DNA of 64,000 nt from an uncultured Microbacterium sp. (GTDB taxonomy: Bacteria > Actinomycetota > Actinomycetes > Actinomycetales > Microbacteriaceae). The position numbers and the translations under genes were made by a program. The stretch is from positions 372,001-436,000 of the forward strand of contig NZ_FLQR01000001.1 in the NCBI RefSeq assembly GCF_900078385.1. The letters are read 5' to 3'. Below are positions 8,021 to 19,095 of this stretch, piece after piece (within the stretch, counting starts at the first letter, position 1; every line of letters starts with the position of its first letter). The notes under the pieces are model-generated. The model made no database searches. It was not told the origin of the DNA and saw only the letters and a program-made list of their open reading frames with translations.

Positions 8021-8205
8021 GTGTGCGGGAGAGCCCCGCACCGCCGCGCACGCGGGTCGGGCACCGAAGGAGCAAGCCTCCCCGCCAATCTCTCAGGTCC
8101 GCGTACCGCCCACGTCCGGCCGCTCTGAAAAGCGATTCTTCGAATCCGCCGACGGTGAAAGCCGGGCCTGTGCGCCCGGTGAAGCTCTCAGGCCCATGAC
8201 AGAGG
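8021..8205 (+). promoter_or_regulatory. Tandem glycine riboswitch controlling gcvTHP
   Basis: Two glycine aptamers stand in series in the gcvT leader. The first has the conserved GGGAGAG (about 8027-8033), CCGAAGGAGCAAGCC (8064-8078) and CCAATCTCTCAGGT (about 8085-8098). The second begins with a P1 strand CTCTG (8123-8127) and has GGTGAAAGCC-type core sequence, CGGTGAAGCTCTCAGG (from 8177) and the closing CAGAGGGGG (from 8200). These are the signature blocks of the gcvT motif. Family members usually raise expression of the glycine cleavage genes when glycine is abundant. I saw no classical U-tailed terminator after it, so control of translation or a GC-rich terminator without a U-run are both possible. 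Confidence 0.92.
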
Positions 8206-8259
8206 GGGAGTTCACGGATGCCGATCCCGGCATCCGCCCGCCCGCGTCCGGGAGAACTC

Positions 8260-9384
8260 ATGACATCGCCCCGCAGTACACCGCTCCGCGAGCGCCACGA
8301 GGCGCTCGGCGCGTCGTTCACCGACTTCGGCGGCTGGGAGATGCCCGTCCGGTACACCTCCGACCTCGCCGAGCACCACGCCGTCCGCACCGCCGCGGGC
8401 CTGTTCGACATCTCGCACATGGCTCTGTTCAGCGTCCGCGGCCCCGAGCGCGATGCCTTCCTCGGCTACGCCCTCGCCGTCGATCCGGCCCCCCTGAAAC
8501 TGTCGCGGGCGAAGTACACGATGATCCTTGCCCCCGACGGCGGGATCATCGACGATCTGATCGTCACGCGCAACGCCGAAGACCAGTTCCTGATCGTCGC
8601 CAACGCGGGGAACAGGGACGCGGTCCGTGATGCGCTCCGTGAGCGCCTGGCCGGGTTCGACGCGGAGCTCGTCGAGCTCGACGACGCGCTCGTCGCCGTG
8701 CAGGGTCCGCGCGCCCGCGAGATCCTGCAGCAGACGTCCGGCTTGGTGCACGACGAGTCGCTCGCGATGGGTCACGCGCTCGACACCCTCCCGTACTACG
8801 CCGCCATGGGCATGCGATTCCGCGACAGCACCGTTCTCGTCAGCCGCACCGGCTACACCGGCGAGGACGGGTTCGAGATCAGCGTCGACGCCGACCGCGT
8901 CGGAGAGCTGTGGGACGCGCTGCTCTCCGCAGGAGAACCGTTCGGCCTCGTCCCGGCGGGCCTCGCGTCGCGGGACACGCTGCGCCTCGAGGCGGGCATG
9001 CCGCTCTACGGGCACGAGCTGTCGCGCCACGTGATCCCGTCCCAGGCGGGGCTCGGCCGCGTTGTGCCGCTGTCGACGAAGGCCGCCGACTTCGTGGGTC
9101 GGTCTGCTCTCGAGTCGGGTGCGCGCGCAGACGCGCCCGTGCTCGTCGGCCTCGTCTCGGACGGCCGCCGCGCCGGCCGCGCCGGGTACCCCGTCCGCGA
9201 CGGCGAGGACGTGATCGGCGAGGTCACGAGCGGCGCCCTCAGCCCGACCCTCGGCTACCCGATCGCGATGGCCTACGTCGCGCCGGGCCTCAGCGCGCCG
9301 GGAACCGAACTGACCATCGACGTGCGGGGGACCGCCATCCCCGCGACCGTGACCGCCCTTCCCTTCTACCGGAGGACCACATGA
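8260..9384 (+). CDS. gcvT: Glycine cleavage system T protein (aminomethyltransferase)
   Basis: GcvT (374 aa) moves the methylene group from the aminomethyl-lipoyl H protein to tetrahydrofolate and releases ammonia. Recognisable segments are [12 protein letters not shown] at the N-terminus, [15 protein letters not shown], the folate-site region [40 protein letters not shown] and [18 protein letters not shown] near the end. I chose the ATG at 8260 because it has a GGGAG just upstream and homology begins soon after. An earlier ATG at 8218 would overlap the riboswitch tail. The stop overlaps the gcvH start by four bases. Confidence 0.96.
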   Translation: MTSPRSTPLRERHEALGASFTDFGGWEMPVRYTSDLAEHHAVRTAAGLFDISHMALFSVRGPERDAFLGYALAVDPAPLKLSRAKYTMILAPDGGIIDDLIVTRNAEDQFLIVANAGNRDAVRDALRERLAGFDAELVELDDALVAVQGPRAREILQQTSGLVHDESLAMGHALDTLPYYAAMGMRFRDSTVLVSRTGYTGEDGFEISVDADRVGELWDALLSAGEPFGLVPAGLASRDTLRLEAGMPLYGHELSRHVIPSQAGLGRVVPLSTKAADFVGRSALESGARADAPVLVGLVSDGRRAGRAGYPVRDGEDVIGEVTSGALSPTLGYPIAMAYVAPGLSAPGTELTIDVRGTAIPATVTALPFYRRTT

Positions 9385-9760
9385 CCGATCTCACCGCCCT
9401 CAAGTACACCGCCGAGCACGAGTGGGTCGCCCTCGACGGCGACGTCGCGACCGTCGGCATCACCGACTACGCCGCCGACAAGCTCGGCGACGTCGTCTAC
9501 GTCGACCTGCCCGCCGTCGGCACGACCGTCACCGCCGACGCCGTCTGCGGGGAGATCGAGTCGACGAAGTCGGTCGGCGAGCTCTACGCGCCGCTGTCCG
9601 GCGAGGTCGTCGAGATCAACGACGCCGCGGTGGATGACCCCTCGCTCGTGAACGCCGAGCCCTACGAGGCGGGCTGGCTCATCAAGGTCAGGGTGGACGC
9701 CGCCGCCGTCGAGGCGCTGCTCGACCGCGCCGCCTACGTCGCGCTCACGGGCGGCGATCA

Positions 9761-9764
<4 letters not shown>
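9381..9764 (+). CDS. gcvH: Glycine cleavage system H protein (lipoyl carrier)
   Basis: A 127-residue lipoyl-domain protein that shuttles the aminomethyl group between GcvP, GcvT and the lipoamide dehydrogenase. The start [21 protein letters not shown] and the lipoyl-lysine motif [14 protein letters not shown] are diagnostic, followed by [10 protein letters not shown]. It is coupled on both sides: ATGA overlap with gcvT and GTGA overlap with gcvP. No lipoylation enzyme is encoded in the window. Confidence 0.97.
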
Positions 9765-12619
<2,855 letters not shown>

Positions 12620-12637
12620 CAGGGCGGATGCGCGGGT

Positions 12638-12673
12638 TTGACGTCGCGCGGGATCTTGTGTGCAATACATCGC
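12638..12673 (+). promoter_or_regulatory. Leaderless promoter with a possible self-operator for the GntR regulator
   Basis: TTGACG (12638-12643) and TGCAAT (12661-12666) are separated by 17 bp, and the ATG follows at 12674, the expected transcription start. The partial palindrome TGTGTGCAATACA (about 12657-12669, four of six pairs matching around a central C) covers the -10. It resembles GntR/FCD operators in spacing, which would allow autorepression. The promoter is well supported by spacing. The operator is speculative. Confidence 0.55.
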
Positions 12674-13336
12674 ATGCCCATCCCCGCGAAGTCCGGCTCC
12701 CTCGGCCGCTCCCTCCTCCGTGACGACGTCTACACGCGCCTGCGCGACGCCATCGTCGACGGCACTTTCGCCCCGGGGGAGAACCTCAAGGACGGCGACC
12801 TCGCCGAGTGGCTCGGCGTCAGCCGCACGCCCGTCCGCGAGGCGCTGCTGCGTCTGGCGGAGAGCGGGCTCATCGTGGCGCGTCCCGGACGCTCGACGGC
12901 TGTCGCGGAGCTCGAGGAGGAGGCCGTGCGCGACGCCCGCGACGTCGTCGCGGCGATGCACGGGCTCGCCGCCCGGACCGCCGTGGCCACCCTTACGGAG
13001 GGGGACATCGACCGGATGCGGGACGCGAACGCGCGGTTCGGCGCCGCGCTGGCCGCCCAGGACGCGCCGGCGGCCGTCGCCGCCGACGACGAGTTCCACG
13101 ACGTGCTCGTCGCGGCCTCCCGCAACGACGCCCTCATCGCCGTCCTCGACCGGTACAGCCCCGTGCTCCGGCGCGCGGAGGCGCTGCGCTTCCTGTCCCT
13201 GGACCGCTTCACCTCGCTCGAGCGGCACGAGCAGCTCATCGCGGTCTGCGCGCGCCGCGACGCCGAGGCCGCGTCCGCCCTCGTCTTCGAGACGTGGCAC
13301 AGCCTCCCGGTGCCGGGCGCCGCGTCAGGAGGATGA
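12674..13336 (+). CDS. GntR family transcriptional regulator, FCD (FadR) subfamily
   Basis: A 220-residue regulator with an N-terminal winged helix (about residues 10-75: VYTRLRDAIVDGTFAPGENL, then DLAEWLGVSRTPVREALLRLAESGLI) and an all-helical C-terminal FCD effector domain. The C-domain has candidate metal or acid ligands in the DDEFHDVLV and SLERHEQLI segments, as in FCD proteins that bind carboxylic acids. The gene sits 54 bp after gcvP, has its own probable leaderless promoter, and converges with the CPBP protease gene, overlapping its end by 12 bp. The ligand and regulon cannot be read from sequence. Amino-acid or organic-acid catabolism is the usual role of the group. Confidence 0.88.
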   Translation: MPIPAKSGSLGRSLLRDDVYTRLRDAIVDGTFAPGENLKDGDLAEWLGVSRTPVREALLRLAESGLIVARPGRSTAVAELEEEAVRDARDVVAAMHGLAARTAVATLTEGDIDRMRDANARFGAALAAQDAPAAVAADDEFHDVLVAASRNDALIAVLDRYSPVLRRAEALRFLSLDRFTSLERHEQLIAVCARRDAEAASALVFETWHSLPVPGAASGG

Positions 13337-14155
13337 CGGCGTCGGCGTCGGCGTGGGGCCGGTCGGGGGTGCGAACACGCCGGGCAGGAGCGCGGCGGCG
13401 AGCGGATAGCCCACGAAGGCGATGACGTCGATGATCACGTGCGCGATCACGAGCGGCATGACCCGCCCCCAGCGCTGGTAGGCCCAGCCGAACACGACGC
13501 CCATCGCGGCGTTGCCGATGATCGAGCCGAAGCCCTGATAGGCGTGATACGCGCCGCGGAGCGCCGCCGTGGAGAGGATGATCGTCCACGTCCCCCAGCC
13601 CAGGCGCCGCAGCCGGTCGAACAGGTAGCCGAGGAGGATGACCTCCTCCGTGAGCCCCGCCCGCAGCGCCGCGAGCAGGAGGAGCGGGATCGTCCACCAG
13701 GAGGGGTCGAGCGGCGACGCGTCGACCTGCACCGTGATCCCCAGGGCGCGACCCCCCGCGTACAGGGCCAGTCCGGGCACCCCGATGACGAGGACGAACA
13801 GGACGCCGGCGCCGAGGTCGCGGCCGAACATGCGGAAATCCAGGCCGATCCGCCGGAACGCCGAGACGCCGGGCTCCCACAGCAGGTAGATCGCGAGCGC
13901 GATCGGGGCGAAGGCGAAGAACTGCGAGAGGAACTGGGAGAGCACGTCCCAGAACTCCGCCGCGCCGGCCCCGGGATTGAGCGAGGTCTGCTGGTCGCCC
14001 AGGGCGACGTCGCGCGTGAGGGCCTGGACGAGGGCGAGCACCGAGTAGACCGCCGAGCGCCCGATCGAGAGGGCGAGGACGATCCCGATCTCCCACCACA
14101 GGCGGACGCGCCCGGGGGGCCGACTTGGCGTTTTCGCGGCTCGTGTGTCGATCAC
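13325..14155 (-). CDS. CPBP (CAAX-like) intramembrane glutamic/metallo-protease
   Basis: A polytopic membrane protein (276 aa) with about eight hydrophobic segments. The ABI/CPBP signature is present: the paired glutamates E170-E171 in LTEEVILLGYLFDRL, then H204 in RGAYHAYQG, and a third-motif histidine H239 in IAHVIIDVIAF. Bacterial members process membrane peptides or act in bacteriocin immunity, and substrates are mostly unknown. The C-terminus ends in a short proline/threonine tail (PPTGPTPTPTPSSS). The start is a GTG at 14155, divergent from the peptide transporter operon. Its 3' end overlaps the GntR gene by 12 bp. Confidence 0.85.
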   Translation of the reverse strand: MIDTRAAKTPSRPPGRVRLWWEIGIVLALSIGRSAVYSVLALVQALTRDVALGDQQTSLNPGAGAAEFWDVLSQFLSQFFAFAPIALAIYLLWEPGVSAFRRIGLDFRMFGRDLGAGVLFVLVIGVPGLALYAGGRALGITVQVDASPLDPSWWTIPLLLLAALRAGLTEEVILLGYLFDRLRRLGWGTWTIILSTAALRGAYHAYQGFGSIIGNAAMGVVFGWAYQRWGRVMPLVIAHVIIDVIAFVGYPLAAALLPGVFAPPTGPTPTPTPSSS

Positions 14156-14220
14156 GTTGTCAGAATGTCACGGGCATGTTGATTTCAGTAAAGGATCTGT
14201 AACGGTTTGCCGAGTCGGTT

Positions 14221-14248
14221 TTGACTGGCCCGTACACGTGCATATGGT
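14221..14248 (+). promoter_or_regulatory. Promoter of the peptide ABC transporter operon
   Basis: TTGACT (14221-14226) and TATGGT (14243-14248) are separated by 16 bp in a relatively AT-rich patch between divergent genes. Transcription would start near 14255. The leader of about 54 bases carries a strong AGGAGG (14299-14304) just before the GTG start at 14309. Confidence 0.6.
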
Positions 14249-14308
14249 TTCGGTATCCGCGCCCGGGCTTATTCATGCTGGGCGCATCACCCTTGCACAG
14301 GAGGAAAT

Positions 14309-16174
14309 GTGAAGATCGCACGTCTTGTGGCGGGCGTCGGGGTCGTAGCTGCCGGAGCACTCGTGCTCTCGGGCTGCGGAAACCCGTACCAGTCAGAGGT
14401 TCAAGAAGGCACGGAGATCTTCGTCGCCTACAACGAGGGCTTCATGGCCTTCAACTCCAGCAGCAGTGCTGGAAACAACACCGCCAACTCGAACGTGAAG
14501 TACATCACTGACTCCGCGTCGTCGTGGTCGTACTACAACAACACCCCGGAGCTCGTGAAGAACGAGAACTTCGGCACGTACGAGAAGACGAGCGACGAGC
14601 CGCTCACCGTCGACTACGAGATCACGGCTGACGCCGTCTGGTCCGACGGTGTGCCGATCGACGAGGCCGACATGCTCATGCACTGGGCCGCCATGGGTGG
14701 CAACGTGGCCGGTGGCTGGGCGCCCGCGTCCACCTCGGGCTGGAGCCTCATCACGGAGACCCCCGAGGTCGACGAGAAGAAGATCACCCTCGTCTACGAC
14801 GAGCCGTACGTGGACTGGGAGCTTCTCCAGCCGCTCGGCGTCTCGGCGCACGGCACCTACGCGCTCGCCTACCCGGACGAGTACGCCGACGTCCAGGCTG
14901 CGTGGGACACCGCGCAGAGCTCGGACTCCGAGGACGACCTGAAGAAGTACTACGAGGCCGCGAAGACGTTCGCTGAGGACGCCAAGCAGAAGGTCATCGA
15001 CGCGATCACCGACGGCGACGAAGAGGTCCTCACGGCCCTCGGCACCGCCTGGAACGACGCGTACGTGTACACCGAGATGCCGGAGAGCCCGGCCGCCTTC
15101 CTCACCGCCGGCCAGTACAACCTGGTCGACACCAAGGAGGACGAGTACACGACCCTTCAGGCCAACCCGCTGTTCACGTGGGGCGAGTCGCCGAAGTACG
15201 AGAAGATCACGATCCGCGCGATCGCCGACTCGACGACGGCTCTCCAGGCACTGCAGTCCGGTGAGCTGGACATCTGGACGGGTCAGCCGACCTCGGACAT
15301 CCTGCAGCTCGCGAACGACATCGACACCGCGGAGGTCCAGACGGGCATCCAGGCGTCGCACGAGCACGTCGACCTCACGTTCAACAACGGCGGCCCGTTC
15401 GACCCGGCCACCTACGGTGGCGACGAGGCCAAGGCGCTCAAGGTCCGCCAGGCGTTCCTGAAGGTGATCCCCCGCCAGGAGATCGTCGACAAGATCATCA
15501 AGCCGCTGAACCCCGACGCCACGGTCCGCAACACGCACCTCGTGTCGCAGGCCGACGGTGAGCGCTACGACGTCCTCAGCGAGGCCAACGGCTCCGCTGA
15601 CTACGCCGAGGTCGACATCGAGGGCGCCAAGGCGCTCCTCGCCGAGGCCGGCGTGTCCGGCACCGTCGAGGTCGGCTTCTGGTACCCCGAGGGCAACGTC
15701 CGTCGTGGCCAGGAGTTCGAGCTCATCGCGGCTTCGGCTGCGAAGGTCGGCTTCAAGCTCGTCGACGAGAGCGAGCCCAACTGGGTCTTCACCGACCCGT
15801 CGCAGGAGCCCATCAACCCGCACGACGCGACGATCTTCGCCTGGTCGCAGACGTCGCTCGCCGTGGGTGGATCGGACCAGATCTACGCCTGCTACGAGGA
15901 CCCGATGGCCAAGGGCGGCAACTACAACGGCTTCTGCAACGACGAGACCACGGAGGCGCTGCGTACGCTCAACGTCACGTCGGACACCGCCGAGCAGACC
16001 GAGCTGCTGAAGACCGCCGAGACCGGCATCTGGGCGGACGCCGCCTCGATTCCGATCTTCCAGTTCCCCGGCCTGCTCGTCTCGAGCGACCGTGTGACCG
16101 GCGTGAAGATCATGCCGCTGAGCCCGGACTACTTCTGGAACTTCTGGGAGTGGGCACCGGCTGGCGCGGAGTAA
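14309..16174 (+). CDS. Peptide ABC transporter substrate-binding lipoprotein (SBP family 5)
   Basis: A secreted lipoprotein (621 aa) that captures oligopeptides or dipeptides for the permeases encoded next. It has a lipoprotein signal peptide (MKIARLVAGVGVVAAGALVLSGC) with the lipid-modified cysteine in the lipobox LSGC. The family-5 binding-protein body includes DGVPIDEADMLMHWAAM near the N-terminus, ALQSGELDIW, KVRQAFLKVIPRQEIVDKII, and a C-terminal ILxFxG-like region (IPIFQFPGLLVSS). Codon use is less extreme in GC than in its neighbours, as expected for a highly expressed gene. The GTG at 14309 is set by the AGGAGG six bases before it. The solute is predicted from family only. Confidence 0.9.
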   Translation: MKIARLVAGVGVVAAGALVLSGCGNPYQSEVQEGTEIFVAYNEGFMAFNSSSSAGNNTANSNVKYITDSASSWSYYNNTPELVKNENFGTYEKTSDEPLTVDYEITADAVWSDGVPIDEADMLMHWAAMGGNVAGGWAPASTSGWSLITETPEVDEKKITLVYDEPYVDWELLQPLGVSAHGTYALAYPDEYADVQAAWDTAQSSDSEDDLKKYYEAAKTFAEDAKQKVIDAITDGDEEVLTALGTAWNDAYVYTEMPESPAAFLTAGQYNLVDTKEDEYTTLQANPLFTWGESPKYEKITIRAIADSTTALQALQSGELDIWTGQPTSDILQLANDIDTAEVQTGIQASHEHVDLTFNNGGPFDPATYGGDEAKALKVRQAFLKVIPRQEIVDKIIKPLNPDATVRNTHLVSQADGERYDVLSEANGSADYAEVDIEGAKALLAEAGVSGTVEVGFWYPEGNVRRGQEFELIAASAAKVGFKLVDESEPNWVFTDPSQEPINPHDATIFAWSQTSLAVGGSDQIYACYEDPMAKGGNYNGFCNDETTEALRTLNVTSDTAEQTELLKTAETGIWADAASIPIFQFPGLLVSSDRVTGVKIMPLSPDYFWNFWEWAPAGAE

Positions 16175-16180
16175 TCCGCA

Positions 16181-16266
16181 GTCCGGGCGGGCGGTTCACA
16201 CCGCCCGCCCGGACCACACAGCAGATCAGGATTGTGGGTGCCGGGGCGACCCCCGCGGCACCCACA
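16181..16266 (+). terminator. Two tandem hairpins between binding-protein and permease genes
   Basis: A perfect 15-bp GC stem with a 4-base loop spans 16181-16195 and 16200-16214, starting seven bases after the stop. A second hairpin follows: a 10-bp stem 16233-16242 with 16257-16266, containing an inner GGGG/CCCC stem. Neither has a U-run. Hairpins at this place in ABC operons commonly act as partial terminators or mRNA 3' stabilisers, which lets the binding protein be made in excess over the permeases. That role is inferred. Confidence 0.75.
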
Positions 16267-16379
16267 GTCATGTCGGCCCACCGATACGCGGGCGCCGACG
16301 TAGTAGCTTTGGCTGACCCGCCATTCGGTTCGCGAACGGAACACACCATGCCCTCAGCAACCTCACTGAGAGGTCGCTC

Positions 16380-17915
16380 ATGCTGACCTACATCCTGCGA
16401 CGACTCGGCGCCACGATCCTGGTGCTCCTCGTCGCGTCCTTCATCGTCTACACCCTCACCTCCATCGGCACCGACCCGCTCGCCGACCTCAAGCAGAGCA
16501 ATGCGTCCAACCGCCAGGAGCTGATCGACAACCGCATCGAGAAGCTCAGCCTCGACGTTCCGCCGGTCCTGCGCTACTTCACCTGGCTGGGCGGCGCCTC
16601 GCGCTGCCTCATCCTCCAGTGCGACCTCGGCATCGCGTTCTCCCGCAGCGACCAGCCGGTCATCAACGCCGTCTCCACGGCGGCGAGCTCGACCATCCAG
16701 CTCGTGACCGCGGCGACCATCATCGCGATCATCGCCGGTCTGACGATCGGCATCCTGACGGCACTGCGTCAGTACAGCGGCTTCGACTACACGGTCACCT
16801 TCATGACCTTCATCGTGTACTCGCTCCCCATCTTCTGGATCGCAGTGCTCCTCAAGGAGTTCGGCGCCATCCGCTTCAACGCGTTCCTGTCCGATCCACA
16901 GATATCCGTCTGGGCGATGCTGCTCGCGGGTCTCGTGGCGGGCATCATCTTCATGAGCGTCCTCGGGGGCAGCTGGCGGACGCGCCTCATCACCTTCGCC
17001 TCGGCGTTCGTCGCCGTCGCCGGCCTGATGGCGTTCCTCGGCCTGACCGACTGGTTCGCCAAGCCCACCGTCGGCATCATCGGCGTGATCCTCACGGGCG
17101 TCGCCGCAGCCGTCGGCGTCACCGCCATCTCGACGGGCCTCGCGAACCGCCGCGCGCTGTACGCCTCGCTCATCGTCGTCGCGATCTGGGCGGCGCTCTA
17201 CCAGCCGCTGCAGTACCTGTTCTTCTACGTCCCGCAGGGCTGGATGCTCCTCATCATGTACGTCGTCGCGATCATCGTGGGCGTCGTGGTGGGCCTTCTC
17301 ATGGGCGGCGACGGGAAGAAGGAGGTCGCGCGCACCGCGGCCATCGTGAGCTTCATCACCTTCTTCGTCATCGTCATCGACCGCGTCCTGCTCGTCTACA
17401 GCGACTACCTCGACCGCATCCCGCAGTCCGGCGTCATCGCGACCATCGGATCGCAGACGCCGAACCTCAACGGCGACATGTGGTTCCAGCTCCTCGACGG
17501 CTTCGCGCACCTCGTCCTCCCGACGATCGCGCTCTCCCTCGTCTCGATCGCGGCCTACACCCGCTACGCGCGGTCGAGCCTCCTCGAGGTGATGAACCAG
17601 GACTACGTCCGGACGGCCCGCGCCAAGGGGCTCACCGAGCGCACCGTCATCGTCCGGCACGCGATGCGCAACGCCCTCATCCCGATCGCCACGATCGTCG
17701 CGTTCGACATCGGCGCGCTCATCGGCGGCGCCGTCATCACCGAGACGATCTTCGCCTGGAAGGGCATGGGCGCGCTGTTCGTGACCGGCCTGGAGCGCGG
17801 CGACGTGAACCTCGTCATGGGCTTCTTCGTCGTCACCGGCGTCCTGGCCGTCATCTTCAACCTCATCGCGGATCTCTTGTACTCCGCGCTCGACCCACGG
17901 ATCCGGGTGAGCTGA
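16380..17915 (+). CDS. Peptide ABC transporter permease, DppB/OppB-like, with a large membrane insertion
   Basis: The first inner-membrane permease of the importer. The N-terminus (YILRRLGATILVLLVASFIVY) and the C-terminal half with the EAA loop (about residues 395-440, SSLLEVMNQDYVRTARAKGL) are classic DppB. The protein is 511 residues against about 310-330 for the family. The extra length is roughly residues 175-345: several additional hydrophobic helices between YSLPIFWIAVLLKEFG and the LPTIALSLVSIAAYTRYARSS segment. The reading frame is intact across this region and codon use is normal, so it is a true insertion. The ATG at 16380 follows the tandem hairpins. It forms a heterodimer with the next gene product. 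Confidence 0.9.
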   Translation: MLTYILRRLGATILVLLVASFIVYTLTSIGTDPLADLKQSNASNRQELIDNRIEKLSLDVPPVLRYFTWLGGASRCLILQCDLGIAFSRSDQPVINAVSTAASSTIQLVTAATIIAIIAGLTIGILTALRQYSGFDYTVTFMTFIVYSLPIFWIAVLLKEFGAIRFNAFLSDPQISVWAMLLAGLVAGIIFMSVLGGSWRTRLITFASAFVAVAGLMAFLGLTDWFAKPTVGIIGVILTGVAAAVGVTAISTGLANRRALYASLIVVAIWAALYQPLQYLFFYVPQGWMLLIMYVVAIIVGVVVGLLMGGDGKKEVARTAAIVSFITFFVIVIDRVLLVYSDYLDRIPQSGVIATIGSQTPNLNGDMWFQLLDGFAHLVLPTIALSLVSIAAYTRYARSSLLEVMNQDYVRTARAKGLTERTVIVRHAMRNALIPIATIVAFDIGALIGGAVITETIFAWKGMGALFVTGLERGDVNLVMGFFVVTGVLAVIFNLIADLLYSALDPRIRVS

Positions 17916-17916
17916 C

Positions 17917-19095
17917 ATGTCCACGACACCACTTCCCTCCGACGCCCCGCAGGACCGCGGCTCCGAGCAGTCGCTCGAGCAGAAGGCGATCGCCGGCCTC
18001 AGCCAGGGGCAGCTCGTCCGCCGCCGGTTCTTCCGGCACAAGGGCGCGATGGTCGCCCTCGTCGTCCTCGTCGCCGTCATCCTGCTCGCGTTCACCTCGG
18101 TCGGCGTCGTCGTCGGCGGGACCGGCGCGCTCCAGGCCAGCGCCGACGGCACCCTGAGCGTCAACGGCTGGCGGATCCCCGGCTGGTGGCCGCTGGACTG
18201 GTTCACCGCCTACCCGGTGGTCAACGGCGGTCAGCCGACACTGACGCTGTTCCCGTTCAACATCGGCGAGCACCCGTTCGGCCAGGACACCCTCGGCAAG
18301 GACGTGTTCGCGCAGGTCATGCGCGGCACGCAGCAGTCGATCACCGTCATGTTCCTCGTCGGCATCGTCTCGCTCGTGCTCGGCGTCCTGCTCGGCGCGC
18401 TGTCCGGCTTCTTCCGCGGCTGGATCGACGCGCTGATCATGCGCTTCACCGACGTCGTCATCATCATCCCGATCATCGTCCTCGGCTCGATCATCGGCCG
18501 CCTCCTCGGCGGCAACAGCGCCGTGGTCTTCGGACTGTTCCTCGGCATCCTGAGCTGGACGGGTCTCGCCCGCCTCGTTCGCGGTGAGTTCCTCTCCCTC
18601 CGGGAGCGGGAGTTCGTGGATGCCGCCCGGGTCGCCGGCGCCGGCGACGGGCGGATCATCTTCCGCCACATCCTGCCCAACGCCGTCGGCATCATCATCG
18701 TCAACACGACGCTGCTGATGAGCGCCGCGGTGCTGACGGAGGCGGCGCTGAGCTTCATCGGCTTCGGCATCAGCTACCCGGACGTCTCGCTCGGCCAGAT
18801 CATCTCGGAGTACCGCGAGGCGTTCCGGACGCGGCCGTGGCTGTTCTGGTGGCCGGGCATGTTCATCATCGCGCTGGCCCTCTGCATCAACTTCATCGGC
18901 GACGGTCTGCGGGACGCATTCGACCCGCGTCAGCAGTCGAAGATCAGCAGCCGCCGCGCCGCGAAGGCGCTGGCCGCGATCCCGTCGGTGCAGGCCGTGC
19001 ACGTCGTCGACGGTCCCACGAGCTCCGATGACACCGAGGGCGTCGTCGTCGACGGCGACGACTCGGTCGGCGCCGGGAAGGGCGGTCAGCCGTGA
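17917..19095 (+). CDS. Peptide ABC transporter permease, DppC/OppC-like
   Basis: The second permease (392 aa). It has an N-terminal cytoplasmic segment of about 35 residues, a first membrane helix, an extracytoplasmic loop, then the DppC core starting near FGQDTLGKDVFAQVMRGTQQS. The EAA loop reads LSLREREFVDAARVAGAGDGRIIFRHILPN, followed by EAALSFIGFGI and IALALCINFIGDGLRDAFDPR. The C-terminal tail of about 50 residues is acidic and not part of the fold. The start lies two bases after the preceding stop, so expression is coupled. The 3' end overlaps the antisense PH-like gene by 10 bp. Confidence 0.92.
   Translation: MSTTPLPSDAPQDRGSEQSLEQKAIAGLSQGQLVRRRFFRHKGAMVALVVLVAVILLAFTSVGVVVGGTGALQASADGTLSVNGWRIPGWWPLDWFTAYPVVNGGQPTLTLFPFNIGEHPFGQDTLGKDVFAQVMRGTQQSITVMFLVGIVSLVLGVLLGALSGFFRGWIDALIMRFTDVVIIIPIIVLGSIIGRLLGGNSAVVFGLFLGILSWTGLARLVRGEFLSLREREFVDAARVAGAGDGRIIFRHILPNAVGIIIVNTTLLMSAAVLTEAALSFIGFGISYPDVSLGQIISEYREAFRTRPWLFWWPGMFIIALALCINFIGDGLRDAFDPRQQSKISSRRAAKALAAIPSVQAVHVVDGPTSSDDTEGVVVDGDDSVGAGKGGQP

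Noticed and set aside
8114..8160. Possible tRNA-like fold between the two glycine aptamer cores
   Set aside because: No acceptor stem, T-loop consensus or anticodon arrangement. The pairing is explained by the second aptamer.
16110..18206. A 698-codon minus-strand frame opposite the permease genes
   Set aside because: Low-complexity Asp/Glu/Arg/His translation typical of the reverse frame of a GC-rich membrane protein gene. The sense strand has the permease motifs.
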